Counted from the first letter of the stretch, positions 9,217 to 18,181 are shown. The stretch is DNA of 64,000 bases from Thalassomonas sp. RHCl1 (GCF_947387555.1 NZ_CANDNZ010000002.1:124001-188000), one strand, 5' to 3'. Program-made: numbers and translations. The notes: a model not told the origin generated them from the sequence alone.

Positions 9217-9760
9217 TGTTGTGCTTTACAGTGAACAGCAATAACGCTTGTTGAGTTGGGCTTATACATGGATATTGAGGGGTTGTTCACTAAAGGGAAA
9301 ATTAATTTGACGGTGATGCATTAAAGGTGCTGATGGCTTACTGGAACAGCAGTAAAAGCAAAGCAAAAGTGAAAGGCACCGACACGAATCCCTGGCGTTA
9401 TGCGATTATTTCCTGCAAAACATAAGTGGATTAAGGGGTAGGTGCATGGGGGTTACTGACATCAGAAATCATGGAGTAAAAACCGCTATGATGCTGGTAG
9501 TGGCAGACGCGTTAGCGGGTCGTCATTTCTTGGAGGCCATTAAGTTTATACTTATTTTGGCCTGATACTCAGAGGAAAGTTACCCCGGTTGTTGGATAAA
9601 GTGAAATATTCACTTTTCATTGATAAATATATTGTGGCATGATCTAAACTGAACCTGTTTGAGAAAAAATCAGGGAAAGAGTCAATGCGTAAAGCATGTC
9701 CAAAACAATGAAATCAGCTTCAGCTGATCATAAGAGTTGAAAGATAATAATTGAGGTTTT

Positions 9761-10234
9761 ATGAAGTTTATCAAAGTATCTGTTGCCGTTGCTACCCTCG
9801 TTTCATGCGCGGCCTTTACCGTAGTGGCTGAGCCTGCAAAGTCATTAAAGCACGCGAAAAAAGCCACTGAATTACGTCAGTCGGTATTTAGTTTATTGGG
9901 CAGCAATATGGGACCTTTAGGGGCCATGGCCCGCGGTAAAATGCCGATGGACCCGGTGGCCGTAGAAAAACATGCCATGCGCATCAATCAGTTGTCATTA
10001 ATGATTGCCGATTACAGCAAAACAGATACTTCCGGTTTTAAAGTGGAAACCGAAGCTCTGGATAAAATCTGGAAACATGGCGACGATTATAACAAGCGTA
10101 TTAACGACTTAACCCTGGCTTCAGCCAAATTGCAAAAAGTGGCCGCAGCGAAAGACAGCTCGGCAATTAAAGGGGCTATCGGTGGTGTCGGTAAAACTTG
10201 TGGCGGTTGCCATGATGACTTTAAAGCGGAATAA
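9761..10234 (+). CDS. cycP: Cytochrome c' (periplasmic)
   Basis: 157 residues. Signal peptide with hydrophobic core VSVAVATLVSCAAFTVVA, cleaved near VAEP. The mature part is a four-helix bundle in pattern (ELRQSVFSLLGSNMGPLGAM, long helices after it) with the heme c motif at the far C-terminus, C147-GGCH, the diagnostic place for class II cytochrome c'. Such proteins bind NO and may protect against nitrosative stress or carry electrons in the periplasm. It is convergent with a cytochrome b561-type gene and shares a bidirectional terminator with it; the two are often paired in marine gammaproteobacteria. SD-like GAGG lies just before the ATG. The family call is firm; the gene symbol is by family. 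Confidence 0.85.
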   Translation: MKFIKVSVAVATLVSCAAFTVVAEPAKSLKHAKKATELRQSVFSLLGSNMGPLGAMARGKMPMDPVAVEKHAMRINQLSLMIADYSKTDTSGFKVETEALDKIWKHGDDYNKRINDLTLASAKLQKVAAAKDSSAIKGAIGGVGKTCGGCHDDFKAE

Positions 10235-10294
10235 AACTTAGCTGCTCAGCTTTTTTATTATAGCGAGTTTGTAACCGCGAGCCTGTAAAATAAG

Positions 10295-10341
10295 AAATGC
10301 CGCAACCTGGCTTAAATTAGACTCGGGTTGCGGCATTTTTT
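10295..10341. terminator. bidirectional rho-independent terminator
   Basis: Stem AATGCCGCAACC / GGTTGCGGCATT with a 17-19 nt loop, followed by a T-run on the plus strand and preceded by A residues. It sits between the convergent cytochrome c' and b561 genes and can serve both. Confidence 0.85.
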
Positions 10342-10374
10342 TATCTGTTATGATTTGCTCAACCTTGGCAAGAA

Positions 10375-11073
10375 CTAATAATAATACTCTGTTATCTCTG
10401 GGGCATTTAGCACCACCAGCCAGTATACAAAGGCCGCCGTGGCTATTACCACAACACAGGCCAGCAGCAGGCGAGAGCTGCTGATACCGTCTTCCGCTGA
10501 GACTTCCGGTGCAGACTTTTTCCCGGTGATCATAGGCACCACCAGGTTTTGCTTTTTCACCCGCCAGTAATAACCAATGGCCAACAGGTGCAGGCCAATG
10601 GACAGCCAGATATAGTTAAAAACGTTATGGTGCAGGGTATTCATTAGCTTTTCTGTTTCTGTATCCAGGCTGCCGTAATAGGGGCCGGAAGAAAAAACAT
10701 CATCACTGATAAATAACCCGCTGATCGCTTGCAGCGATACCAGGGTGATCATGGCTAATACCATCAGGCTGCCGAGCGGGTTATGTCCGGGAGAGGGGCT
10801 TGCGGTGCCTTGCCTGATACTTTTAAGGTAATGAAAAAGTTTGACCGGTGAGGGCACAAAATGGGTAAACCTGGCATGTTTGGGACCGATAAAGCCCCAG
10901 CACACCCGAAAGACGAGTAAACCCAGGGCTAAATAGCCCAGTTGCATATGGTACTCAATGTATTCCCCTTCCTCGCCCGAGGTATACCAGGCGCCGAGCA
11001 TGGTCAGGGCAAAGCTCCAGTGAAACAGGCGTACCGGCAGGTCCCAAATTAAATGTGTATTTGTCTGTGGCAT
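10375..11073 (-). CDS. Cytochrome b561-type di-heme membrane protein
   Basis: 232 residues from the ATG at 11073, chosen because TTAGGA stands 8 nt before it; an upstream ATG at 11130 in the same frame lacks such a site. Four or five membrane segments; N-terminal IWDLPVRLFHWSFALTML and GWGFIG-like VCWGFIGPKHARF are typical of the cytochrome b561/Ni-Fe hydrogenase cytochrome b superfamily. Candidate heme ligands are the His in LFHW, YHMQLGY, LHHNVFNY and GLHLLAIGYYW. It probably passes electrons from membrane quinol to a periplasmic partner, with the convergent cytochrome c' as the obvious candidate. The last segment (about 195-225) is an extra C-terminal helix followed by a short acidic, tyrosine-rich end. 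Confidence 0.8.
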   Translation of the reverse strand: MPQTNTHLIWDLPVRLFHWSFALTMLGAWYTSGEEGEYIEYHMQLGYLALGLLVFRVCWGFIGPKHARFTHFVPSPVKLFHYLKSIRQGTASPSPGHNPLGSLMVLAMITLVSLQAISGLFISDDVFSSGPYYGSLDTETEKLMNTLHHNVFNYIWLSIGLHLLAIGYYWRVKKQNLVVPMITGKKSAPEVSAEDGISSSRLLLACVVVIATAAFVYWLVVLNAPEITEYYY

Positions 11074-11239
11074 AAATGTCCTAAGATTGGTTAACAGCAT
11101 TGCGCTTAGGCGCGCTTTATTCGCGAGCAAATTCCGGCTATTTTAACGAATTTTTTCCAGTTGTGCATTTACTCTTGTGCTTACGGGGCCGGGCAGGGAG
11201 TTGATGCTGCTAAATATTGTCAGGCGGTTAACTTTATCG

Positions 11240-12052
11240 TTACTTTTTCTTGGGGTAAGCCGAGCCAGAATCCAGGTGGTATTGTTGCCATAAACGTTTT
11301 AATGAGCCATTGCTTTTTAACTGTTTTAACAAGAGGTTGAAGGCTTTGACGGTTATCGGGGAGTTTTTTCTGATCAGGGTATTATGGGTATAACGTTGGT
11401 CTAATTTATCCGAAATGAGGAATTTGTCTCTTATGTTTGGATGTCGGTAAAAATACTGCTGTAAATAAGAGCGGTTGATGACGGCAATATCGACTTTTTC
11501 GCTAAGCAATAAATCAATATTGGTCTGGTGGTTTTCAGATAAGATAATTTCAGAGTTTGCCGTTAATGTTACTTCATCTATGTTGTAGTCCAGGAAGCGG
11601 TAGTGATAACCGAGAATGCCGGCGATGATTTTATCCGTGATATTGTCAAAATACTTTTGTCCGCGTCCGGGTCTTTGCAGGGCAAGATAAATTTCTTCGC
11701 CGGTGAGGTAGACCTCGGAAATTTCCAGCGGAAAGTCTTGCCAGCCCCAGGATGAATTTTCAAAGAAAATGACATCGTACTTCTTAGCAATAAAGTCCTG
11801 GTAGCGGCGTTTTGCCGTGGTGAGGATAAAGTTAAACTGGTACTGGTCTTGTTGGCGGTTAAGGATTTCCAGCATCGTCAGGGTGATACCGCTGGCCTTG
11901 CCGTCAGTAACTTCGACAAAGGGGGGATAATAATAACCGCCGACATTTACTTGGATTTTAGCCGATAAATAGGGACTGAAAAAAAGCAATGCCAGGATAA
12001 CCGCTATTGCCGGTTTACTGCTAGGTAAGTGCGTAAAGACCCGGTAAGTCAT
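11240..12052 (-). CDS. Periplasmic solute-binding protein, family 3-like
   Basis: 270 residues with an N-terminal signal sequence (AIAVILALLFFSPYLSA). The mature start INVGGYYYPPF-like VNVGGYYYPPFVE, then GITLTMLEILN and YDVIFF, follow the bilobal SBP_bac_3 / transporter substrate-binding pattern found in polar amino acid binding proteins and in marine orphan versions. No ABC permease or ATPase is adjacent, so it may be an orphan binding or sensing protein. Ligand cannot be told from sequence. No strong SD is visible before the ATG at 12052. Confidence 0.7.
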   Translation of the reverse strand: MTYRVFTHLPSSKPAIAVILALLFFSPYLSAKIQVNVGGYYYPPFVEVTDGKASGITLTMLEILNRQQDQYQFNFILTTAKRRYQDFIAKKYDVIFFENSSWGWQDFPLEISEVYLTGEEIYLALQRPGRGQKYFDNITDKIIAGILGYHYRFLDYNIDEVTLTANSEIILSENHQTNIDLLLSEKVDIAVINRSYLQQYFYRHPNIRDKFLISDKLDQRYTHNTLIRKNSPITVKAFNLLLKQLKSNGSLKRLWQQYHLDSGSAYPKKK

Positions 12053-12379
12053 CAGTAAATAATAAACGAAGTAAGCTAGGTATGTTTAGTATAGGTACTG
12101 ACAATAATTTTTGTTTTTTGCTGAGGCATCATTGTTTATATAGGGCTTTGTTTGCATTTAGTGTTGCTGTTAATTATTCACCACGGTATAGACTGCAGTA
12201 TGAAAAGTTCCGCTATAAGGGGGATTATCGCGACATTAGGATTGGTAGCCAGTAGCGATAAAGGGTATGGATTGCAGTTAATACCGGGCGGGTCACTGAC
12301 ATAGCTGAAACTCTTATTGCCGTTGACTCGCCCGCCTTTTTGCTCCGTTTAAGCCATAGTCAATCTTACGTAGTTAACA
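12053..12379. other. intergenic region
   Basis: About 330 nt with no gene. It contains one copy (12195-12210) of a 16-bp sequence repeated at 13008-13023, on the far side of the small-gene pair. Otherwise nothing recognisable. Confidence 0.4.
12195..12210. repeat. direct repeat copy 1 flanking the small-gene pair
   Basis: GCAGTATGAAAAGTTC matches 13008-13023 at 15 of 16 positions in the same orientation. The two copies lie on either side of the 12380-12803 small genes. Confidence 0.4.
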
Positions 12380-12661
12380 TTACTTCTTGCGGTTAAGCAC
12401 TCTCCAGCACGCTTGCATCTCGCCTATTTTTTCCCGGTAGCCGATAACCTGATATTTGAGCCAATAGCATAGATGCCTGATACCTTCACTGGTGTGCTCC
12501 GTGATGCATTCGGGCTCGCGGGTAACCGCTGCAAATGCATCGAACAGGAAGGCGCATTCTTCACTGAATTTGCTAAAGTCGTCAGCAAGGTTGACAAAAT
12601 CGCTCGACAGCTGTTCCCTTTTGATTGCATCCTCCGTCAGGGGTAACTTTGATTCAGACAT
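12380..12661 (-). CDS. Small hypothetical helical protein (93 aa)
   Basis: Not recognised with certainty. The product is soluble and largely helical (FVNLADDFSKFSEECAFLFD, GIRHLCYWLKYQVIGYREKI), with three Cys. It vaguely recalls small Pseudomonas proteins of the DUF3077/DUF6124 type, but I cannot confirm this. A very good SD (GGGAGGA) precedes the ATG at 12661. Its start overlaps by 8 nt the stop of a 49-codon gene upstream, so the two are almost certainly translated together. Confidence 0.65.
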   Translation of the reverse strand: MSESKLPLTEDAIKREQLSSDFVNLADDFSKFSEECAFLFDAFAAVTREPECITEHTSEGIRHLCYWLKYQVIGYREKIGEMQACWRVLNRKK

Positions 12662-12803
12662 GACAGCTTCCTCCCTTGCGACTTAACGGCGTATAGCTGT
12701 TGCCATAGACTGGCGGTGGAAACTTGGTTATGGGGGTTGGTATATTTTCTGTTAAAGAAACTTTAACCGAGTGAAACTCTGGCATATCATTAGGATTAGC
12801 CAT
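12654..12803 (-). CDS. Very small proline-rich peptide gene (49 aa), coupled to the 93-aa gene
   Basis: ATG at 12803 is preceded by TAGGAGT at good spacing. The 49-residue product has a polar N-terminus (MANPNDMPEFHSV), a proline-rich middle (IPTPITKFPPPVYG) and a basic end with one Cys (SRKGGSCHV). The TGA lies inside the next gene's start region (8-nt overlap), indicating translational coupling. No signal peptide, membrane segment or known domain. It could be a small regulatory peptide, a peptide precursor, or a partner of the 93-aa protein; I cannot decide. Confidence 0.55.
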   Translation of the reverse strand: MANPNDMPEFHSVKVSLTENIPTPITKFPPPVYGNSYTPLSRKGGSCHV

Positions 12804-13151
12804 GATGGATACTCCTAGTATCTGTTACGGTTAGCTGTCTCTGAGTGGTGGTGCACTTAGGGGCAGCGCTTGGTTTATCTGCAGGTTCTCTTCTTTAAAC
12901 ACCTCCGCTGACGGGGAATTCACCTGTTAGTGATAGTACAAAATATCGGAAAAATCAGGCTGGGTTGGCATTTAATGTTTATGCCAATTGCCCGTACTGT
13001 ATCGATAGCAGTACGAAAAGTTCAACTGTATGAAATGTATGAATAAAAATGGAGGTTGTGACTTGTTACAGGGCAGTCACAGTCAACGCAAACATCACCC
13101 TGTAAAGCCAGATAATGAGGCTGAAAATCAGCCTCATACCCAAGTTAAGAT
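12804..13151. other. intergenic region with an inverted repeat and direct repeat copy 2
   Basis: About 350 nt without a gene. It carries the second copy (13008-13023) of the 16-bp repeat, partly inside an inverted repeat GTACTG ... CAGTAC at 12994-13013. The promoter for the small-gene pair on the minus strand should be here. Confidence 0.4.
13008..13023. repeat. direct repeat copy 2 flanking the small-gene pair
   Basis: GCAGTACGAAAAGTTC, one mismatch from copy 1 at 12195-12210, same orientation. Confidence 0.4.
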
Positions 13152-13547
13152 TTAATTAGCCTGAGGCTTGTTTAAGTAAGCATCCCAGGACCAGGGGCTT
13201 AACTCAAAGATTTTGTCTGAGTTGGTGTTACCGTTTGCACAAACGTCTGCGAAACCGCTAATCACCACCGGTAATTTTTCACTGTAAGAACGTTGTAACA
13301 TTTGGTACTGCTGAGCCATCACCGGGGATGACATATCCAGATCCCAGGTCATGGTGCTGCCGTCGACAATACAAGACTCAAAGGTGGAATAGTCTTTCAT
13401 CACATCAAGACGCACATAGATGCCGTGATCGCCATTATCACCCGAGCGCAGGTGTATTTCACTGACTGTACCGTAAACGTCATTGGCGGCATAGGCATTA
13501 ACTGAGGCCATAGCAGCTACTGCCAGGGCAATTCCTTTAAAATTCAT
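13152..13547 (-). CDS. Small secreted protein of unknown function (131 aa)
   Basis: Clean signal peptide (IALAVAAMASVNAYA/AND). The mature 110 residues begin with YGTVSEIHLRSGDNG, are predicted beta-rich and contain two Cys (SCIVDG and ADVCANG) that could form a disulfide. The overall shape resembles small exported proteins common in Vibrio and Alteromonadales, but I do not recognise a family with a known job. It is monocistronic by spacing; no partner gene is adjacent. Confidence 0.7.
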   Translation of the reverse strand: MNFKGIALAVAAMASVNAYAANDVYGTVSEIHLRSGDNGDHGIYVRLDVMKDYSTFESCIVDGSTMTWDLDMSSPVMAQQYQMLQRSYSEKLPVVISGFADVCANGNTNSDKIFELSPWSWDAYLNKPQAN

Positions 13548-13866
13548 TAAATTCTCCGTTGTTTTACTTATATAGGGAACTAAGCTTCCCTATTGGCCAA
13601 TATAGTATAACGAGTGTATCACTTGGTTATCAATAGGTTGTAATGATGTGCAATTAATGTTAATTGTTTTTTGTGGTGGCTTATCAGACCTTGGGCAGGA
13701 ATAGCAGTGCCTGGCTGTACTTTATTGATTTTTATAAATTATATCTATTTTCTTGTGGTAGATAAACCATGTACTTATTTTATAGATAATTACCGGGCTT
13801 GTAATACATGAACCCCATCGACGGGGTTCATTGATTAGCGGATAAAATCAAATTTTTACTTCATTA
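13548..13866. other. AT-rich intergenic region
   Basis: About 320 nt. An inverted repeat ATGAACCCC / GGGGTTCAT at 13808-13831 lies just beyond the 3' end of the protease pseudogene and may be its old terminator, although there is no clear T-run. Otherwise nothing recognised. Confidence 0.4.
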
Positions 13867-14320
13867 CTAACCTGATTGTTCGCTGCCTTTTTGTGCTTTA
13901 ACCCGGTATTTAAAGGTGCCTGAGCCGGGCACATTTTTAAAACTGGTGACATCGGCGGCAACCGTTGCCAGGGGGGGAGAAATCATAGGTTTTGATCTTG
14001 CCTTTACCGCTTTCCTGGCAAAGCGTAACATCACCACCAGATTGTTCACGTTGCCAAGCGGGGCAATGTTTTCCCTGCTACTTTGTTTACTGAGTCTTTC
14101 TGAGGTTTGTGCCTGCACCGCAGCAGAGGGTTTAAGTCTTTTAGACCGGGTTAGCCCGACCGACAATATGCGCAGATGCGACAAGACGACCGTCATTGGT
14201 TTTTTGTGCGTATTTATACCAACCCAGATGGTTGATCACGGTAAAACCGTTTCTATCTTCACTCCAGTGAAAATGTTCATCCCCTTTAATGCGTAACTCA
14301 ACAACAGTTTCATTTTCATT
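13867..14320 (-). pseudogene. Decayed remnant of a secreted M6 (InhA-like) metalloprotease
   Basis: On the minus strand, 14320-14147 reads NENETVVELRIKGDEHF then HWSEDRNGFTVI and HIVGRANP, which is the N-terminal block typical of M6-family peptidases (GDEFFHW.. pattern). There is no start codon in frame and the frame ends at TAA 14143-14141. The homology appears to continue in another frame as SKRLKPSAAVQAQTSERL and NVNNLVVMLRFA, the usual lead-in to the protease domain. The zinc-binding catalytic domain is absent. The sequence then jumps to a short fibronectin type III-like tail (GSGTFKYRVKAQ) ending at 13867. So at least one frameshift, a missing start and a large internal deletion. The open 109-aa frame is not a functional gene in my view. 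Confidence 0.6.
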
Positions 14321-14832
14321 TAACTTTATTATTTATATTTTGATGGTGGTCTGGGATTGATTCTCAGATTTTTTTGTTGGCCGATTTTGAAACCGGCATC
14401 GGAGCTTGAACACTCAGTTGCATACCTTAGTCTGGGAAAGCTGGTGACATTACGACAGCAAGTATAAACACGGAGCAGAAGGCAAATAGATTTTTATATG
14501 CTTGCCGTTATTTTATTTGCGGTGAACCTATGGCTATCAAGAAAAATGTTGGTTCATATCCTTTTTTCATGACAGGAAAATGAAGTTGGCACTTTTTTTC
14601 TTAAAAAACTGTCAATTAGGCAAACTTTTTTGGCTTGTTTCACTTTGTGTTTAACTAATTGTTTTTTCTAGTTTTTAGCGAGGTAGTGCCGGGTGTTGTT
14701 TGATGTTTAAACAGAAGGCGGTTAAAAATAATACTTGATCTGAATTCGACCTGAGATTATATCTAAGATTCGCCTCAGGAAGGCGTGCTAAAAAAATAAA
14801 ATTATAAAGCATTATAAAATAAAGGAATGATC
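14321..14832. other. intergenic region upstream of the serine protease
   Basis: About 510 AT-rich nt. No gene, repeat or clear operator seen. It probably holds the promoter and a long leader for the protease gene. Confidence 0.4.
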
Positions 14833-16101
14833 ATGTTGATAGAAGCGAAGAAGACTCTCAACGGCAACAAGCTGAGCTGGGTGTTAAAAAGTGCAATTTT
14901 AGCAAGTGGTTTTGTCTCTGCTGCCGGTTATTGTCTGTCTGAAATTGAGAAGCCCGCCCGGGATGTTGGTATCCAGATTGTCGGCGGCAGTGTTACTGCT
15001 CCCTATTCAAAACCTTATCAGGTAGCCTTACTGCTTAACGGCCAACAGGGCTGTGGTGGTACCTTGATCAGCAGTGAGTGGGTGTTAACGGCAGCCCATT
15101 GTTTAGGCCAGGTTTCAACCAATACCCTGACGGTAAAAGTTGGCGCTCACAGTCTCAGGGCCAATGACGGCGATACCCATAGGGTAAGCCAGATCATTAC
15201 CCATGAAAACTGGCGCTCCGGCGGTTACCAAACCGGTTATGATATCGGCTTATTACGCTTGGCAACGCCTGCTGACAACCGGTATACCCCGGCAAAACTG
15301 CCTACGGCGGCGATTGAAAGTCAATATGCCGGTGTTGGCAGTTATGTGACGGTTTCCGGTTGGGGATTGACCAGCAATAACGGCAGTCCGAGTGATGTCT
15401 TAAGAGAAGTGCCCTTACCGGTATTGTCAAATGCCAGCTGTAGCAGCCAGCTGCAGTCTAATGTGCCAAATTCGGTGATCTGTGGTGGCGGTCCTAACGG
15501 TACTTCGGCGTGTAATGGCGACAGTGGCGGTCCGTTTGCGGTTAACGTCAATGGCGATGTTTACAACATAGGCACCGTGAGCTGGGGCCGGTCATGTCAG
15601 GGAGCAACGGCGTTCACCCGTACCAGCAGTTATACCGACTGGATCGAGCGTAAAACCGGCATCACCGCAGGCCCAGGCGGCGATGAAAAACCGGTGGCAA
15701 GATTTAGCAGCATGGTAGCGGGCAATAATGTCAGCTTCAGTAATGGCTCAACGGACGATAGAGGCATAGAGAGTTATTCCTGGGACTTTGGTGATGGTTC
15801 GCAAGGGTCAAGTGCTTACGAGCCAAGCCACTATTATGCCCAGGATGGCGACTATATCGTGACCTTGACGGTAACCGATACTAAAGGACAAACGGGAACA
15901 ACTTCCAACCTGGTTAAAATAGGCAGTGTTGATGCTGGCTGTGATGGTCTCTCGGCGTGGAATAGCGCGACTATTTATGCGCTAAACGATGTTGTCAGTT
16001 ACCATAACAGAAAATATCAGGCTATTTGGTGGTCTGCCGGCGCGCAACCGGATATTTTCAGCAATGTTTGGAGAGATTTAGGGGCATGTACCGACAGGTA
16101 G
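14833..16101 (+). CDS. Secreted trypsin-like serine protease (S1) with PKD and chitin-binding-like modules
   Basis: About 422 residues from ATG 14833, chosen over ATG 14827 because AAGGA (14822-14826) is correctly spaced only for the former. N-terminal export signal, short propeptide, then IVGGSV, the usual activation site. Catalytic triad: H89 in TAAHC, D137 in YDIGLLRL, S231 in CNGDSGGPF. Residues about 287-362 form a PKD domain (YSWDFGDGS, YIVTLTVTDTKGQ). The last 50 residues (LSAWNSATIYALNDVVSY, then YQAIWWSAGAQP) are a CBM5/12-type chitin-binding module. The substrate may be chitin- or particle-associated protein. Domain calls are firm; the target is inferred. Confidence 0.9.
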   Translation: MLIEAKKTLNGNKLSWVLKSAILASGFVSAAGYCLSEIEKPARDVGIQIVGGSVTAPYSKPYQVALLLNGQQGCGGTLISSEWVLTAAHCLGQVSTNTLTVKVGAHSLRANDGDTHRVSQIITHENWRSGGYQTGYDIGLLRLATPADNRYTPAKLPTAAIESQYAGVGSYVTVSGWGLTSNNGSPSDVLREVPLPVLSNASCSSQLQSNVPNSVICGGGPNGTSACNGDSGGPFAVNVNGDVYNIGTVSWGRSCQGATAFTRTSSYTDWIERKTGITAGPGGDEKPVARFSSMVAGNNVSFSNGSTDDRGIESYSWDFGDGSQGSSAYEPSHYYAQDGDYIVTLTVTDTKGQTGTTSNLVKIGSVDAGCDGLSAWNSATIYALNDVVSYHNRKYQAIWWSAGAQPDIFSNVWRDLGACTDR

Positions 16102-16480
16102 TAAAGCCTGGGTAATTAAGTACCGCTATTTTGTTTACCATTAAACTCCTTCTATTGATGATTTTGATGAAATAGCGGTTTTTACTTAACACTTTAATGT
16201 TATTGGTCATATATTTATGCCCGTGAATACTTGCTTCCTTAAGTAAACCGTGAGCCGGGTTGTAGCGTATTCACCGGGCAGGAAGTAAAACCTTCAAGTA
16301 ATACTTTTAGTCAAACAGGGGAGCCCGGATGTGCTCCTTTGTTTTTTTCAGTCTGGTTTAGACTGCTTAATACAGGGGGAATTTCCTTTAATATCATCAG
16401 CTATGATACAGTAGCTGATAAAAATGAAGCAGCGTCATTTATTACGTTACCAATAAAAAGCTACGCCACTAATAAAAACT
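16102..16480. other. intergenic region with hairpins
   Basis: About 380 nt. Includes a possible terminator for the protease gene (16122-16184) and a wide inverted repeat GCCCGTGAATAC ... GTATTCACCGGGC near 16217-16280. No gene supported. Confidence 0.4.
16122..16184 (+). terminator. possible terminator after the serine protease gene
   Basis: Stem ACCGCTATTT / AAATAGCGGT followed by TTTTT, but with a long loop of nearly 40 nt, so efficiency is uncertain. Confidence 0.45.
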
Positions 16481-17698
16481 ATGCCATTAAAAAAAGAAGA
16501 TATTGTTGCCCTGGGCCGTACAGGGGAAAATTTAAAAAATGTATTGCGTCATTTAATTGCCAAGTTCCCACAAGCAGCACAATCGATTTCAGGTATGTCT
16601 GCCTGGCTCGATTATAATCGTTCGAATTGCCAGAGACTGTTAAATGCCATACAAAAAAGTGAGAATGGCCAGCAGGTATTGTGTTTATTGCCGGGAATTT
16701 CGGGATTAGAAGAATTCATCACTAAGGTCTCAGGCCGGCTGCAGGAAGCGCAGTTAATGCTTGAAGCCGAAAAAGCCGTTCAGCTTTTTAACCAGCAGAT
16801 CAAATTATATGCCCGCAGTCACGCCGAGCTTAAACGCTTATTGACTGATGCCGACAGCAGCGGCGATGAAAATAACCAAGCTTTAACGGCAGAAAATAAA
16901 AGAAAGCAGCATTTTCTCAGCTCGAAACAGCTTTTAGACTCATCAGTCGATACCTTGTTTGCCTGCCATGTGTTAACGGAAAACAGTTTTGATAAAGAGT
17001 TTCTGCAGGAAGTGGCGCTGGTATCGAAAAGGGGCATTACCCGCAGCAAAGAAGCGCCGCCTTTTGTGCAGTTTTACACCCATCCCAACCCTGAGGGATT
17101 TACCGCGCCGGATCAGATCTCTGCCGATTCACGCATTGAAAACAATCAATTTCGTATCGGTATTATTGAGGAGTTTTCCGATCCTGCCCTCAGTGATGCC
17201 TACTCCAGTTATTCCGCCAGCAACTCCGCCATTGTCTTTAATGACGTCAATGAAGGTGGTCCTTTTGATGCCAGTTTTTTATTTACCAACCCCGATGAAC
17301 TGGCGAATCCTTTAGTGCACCAAAGCCAATGCAGCTCCACCAGTATCAGTATTAAAAACCCTACCGAAAAACTGGTGATGATGGTGTTTTTAGATAAAAA
17401 ACTCGATATGCGCAGCTCGGTTAATGTTGGTTGCTACCAGGGGAATCAAAAGGTTGAAGAAGGCAAGCTTAGGGCGGATGAATTGTGGACCGAGCGTCTG
17501 GCGGAGTTTCCCGAGTTAAATGTTTTACATGCCTCATCGCCGCGGGCGAGAAATGTCGCCGGTTTAGATATCGGTGAAATGAGTGATTACCTGTTTAATT
17601 TTGCCGGGCTTAATAAGGATGATTTTGTCTGTTATATGATGGAAGTTAATTATCCTGTCTGGTCCTCTACCTATCGTATCTACTTTGAACATAGTTAG
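16481..17698 (+). CDS. Conserved-looking hypothetical protein (405 aa)
   Basis: Not recognised. The first 90 residues look like a helical domain (DIVALGRTGENLKNVLRHL, MSAWLDYNRSNCQRLLNAI, LCLLPGISGLEEFI), possibly DNA-binding. A helical, partly coiled region follows to about residue 170. The C-terminal half is mixed alpha/beta with no membrane segment or signal peptide, so the protein is cytoplasmic. It stands alone between long intergenic regions. A role as a one-component regulator is possible from the shape, but that is a guess. Confidence 0.65.
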   Translation: MPLKKEDIVALGRTGENLKNVLRHLIAKFPQAAQSISGMSAWLDYNRSNCQRLLNAIQKSENGQQVLCLLPGISGLEEFITKVSGRLQEAQLMLEAEKAVQLFNQQIKLYARSHAELKRLLTDADSSGDENNQALTAENKRKQHFLSSKQLLDSSVDTLFACHVLTENSFDKEFLQEVALVSKRGITRSKEAPPFVQFYTHPNPEGFTAPDQISADSRIENNQFRIGIIEEFSDPALSDAYSSYSASNSAIVFNDVNEGGPFDASFLFTNPDELANPLVHQSQCSSTSISIKNPTEKLVMMVFLDKKLDMRSSVNVGCYQGNQKVEEGKLRADELWTERLAEFPELNVLHASSPRARNVAGLDIGEMSDYLFNFAGLNKDDFVCYMMEVNYPVWSSTYRIYFEHS

Positions 17699-18181
17699 TC
17701 AAAACTGAACACTCTCCCGGGCCGGCGCTTTACCCGGGGGAGCACAGCTGGCATAACTTTTTGCTAAAACTCTGTTTATCATTTGCGGTTTTTAGTGTCT
17801 TTTTATCAACCCCATTTATCAGCTCTTCGCTCTGAAATGAGCCGGTATTCGTTATTTCCGCACCGATTTTGTCTTTGCGCATCGCTGTGTGCAGGTAAAG
17901 GCAGGTGACAAATACGCTCCTTTTGTCGCGCTGTTGGAAACGTCAGCCAAAGATTAGTTTGCTGTGGTAAATAGCTCAACTTTGCAACGGGGTTTGTAAG
18001 CTAAGCTGTACTTTTTGGTTTACAAAAAGAAGTGTGAATTTTAGATAACATTAACGTGAAGTTTACATTAAGAATGCTGATCCCGGCTTTTCGTTTTTGT
18101 TGCTTGTGTTAGTTTACGTTGCGCAATGATAACGCTGTCATTGTGAGCTAATAGCAGTATTACTAACACAAGGAAAGTTAA
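17699..18181. other. intergenic region
   Basis: About 480 nt. A GC-rich imperfect hairpin (CTCCCGGG ... CCCGGGGGAG, 17714-17742) may end the upstream gene. Near the downstream start, a run of AT-rich sequence should hold a promoter. No gene seen. Confidence 0.4.

Larger units (their letters stand above)
8941..9760. other. long intergenic region upstream of the GH81 fusion and cytochrome c' gene
   Basis: About 820 nt between divergent genes. It holds two LacI-type palindromes near the GH81 gene, described separately. The stretch 9280-9600 contains only short frames (for example a 30-codon frame from 9333) that I do not recognise. The promoter of the cytochrome c' gene must lie near 9620-9740. 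Confidence 0.5.

Noticed and set aside
9333-9425. 30-codon frame in the GH81 upstream region
   Set aside because: No SD or recognisable content; too short to support.
13916-14296. Plus-strand 126-codon frame
   Set aside because: It is opposite the protease remnant, whose protein similarity is on the minus strand.
14586-14610. Sigma-54 promoter (TTGGCAC) upstream of the serine protease
   Set aside because: The -12 TTGC element is missing at the proper spacing.
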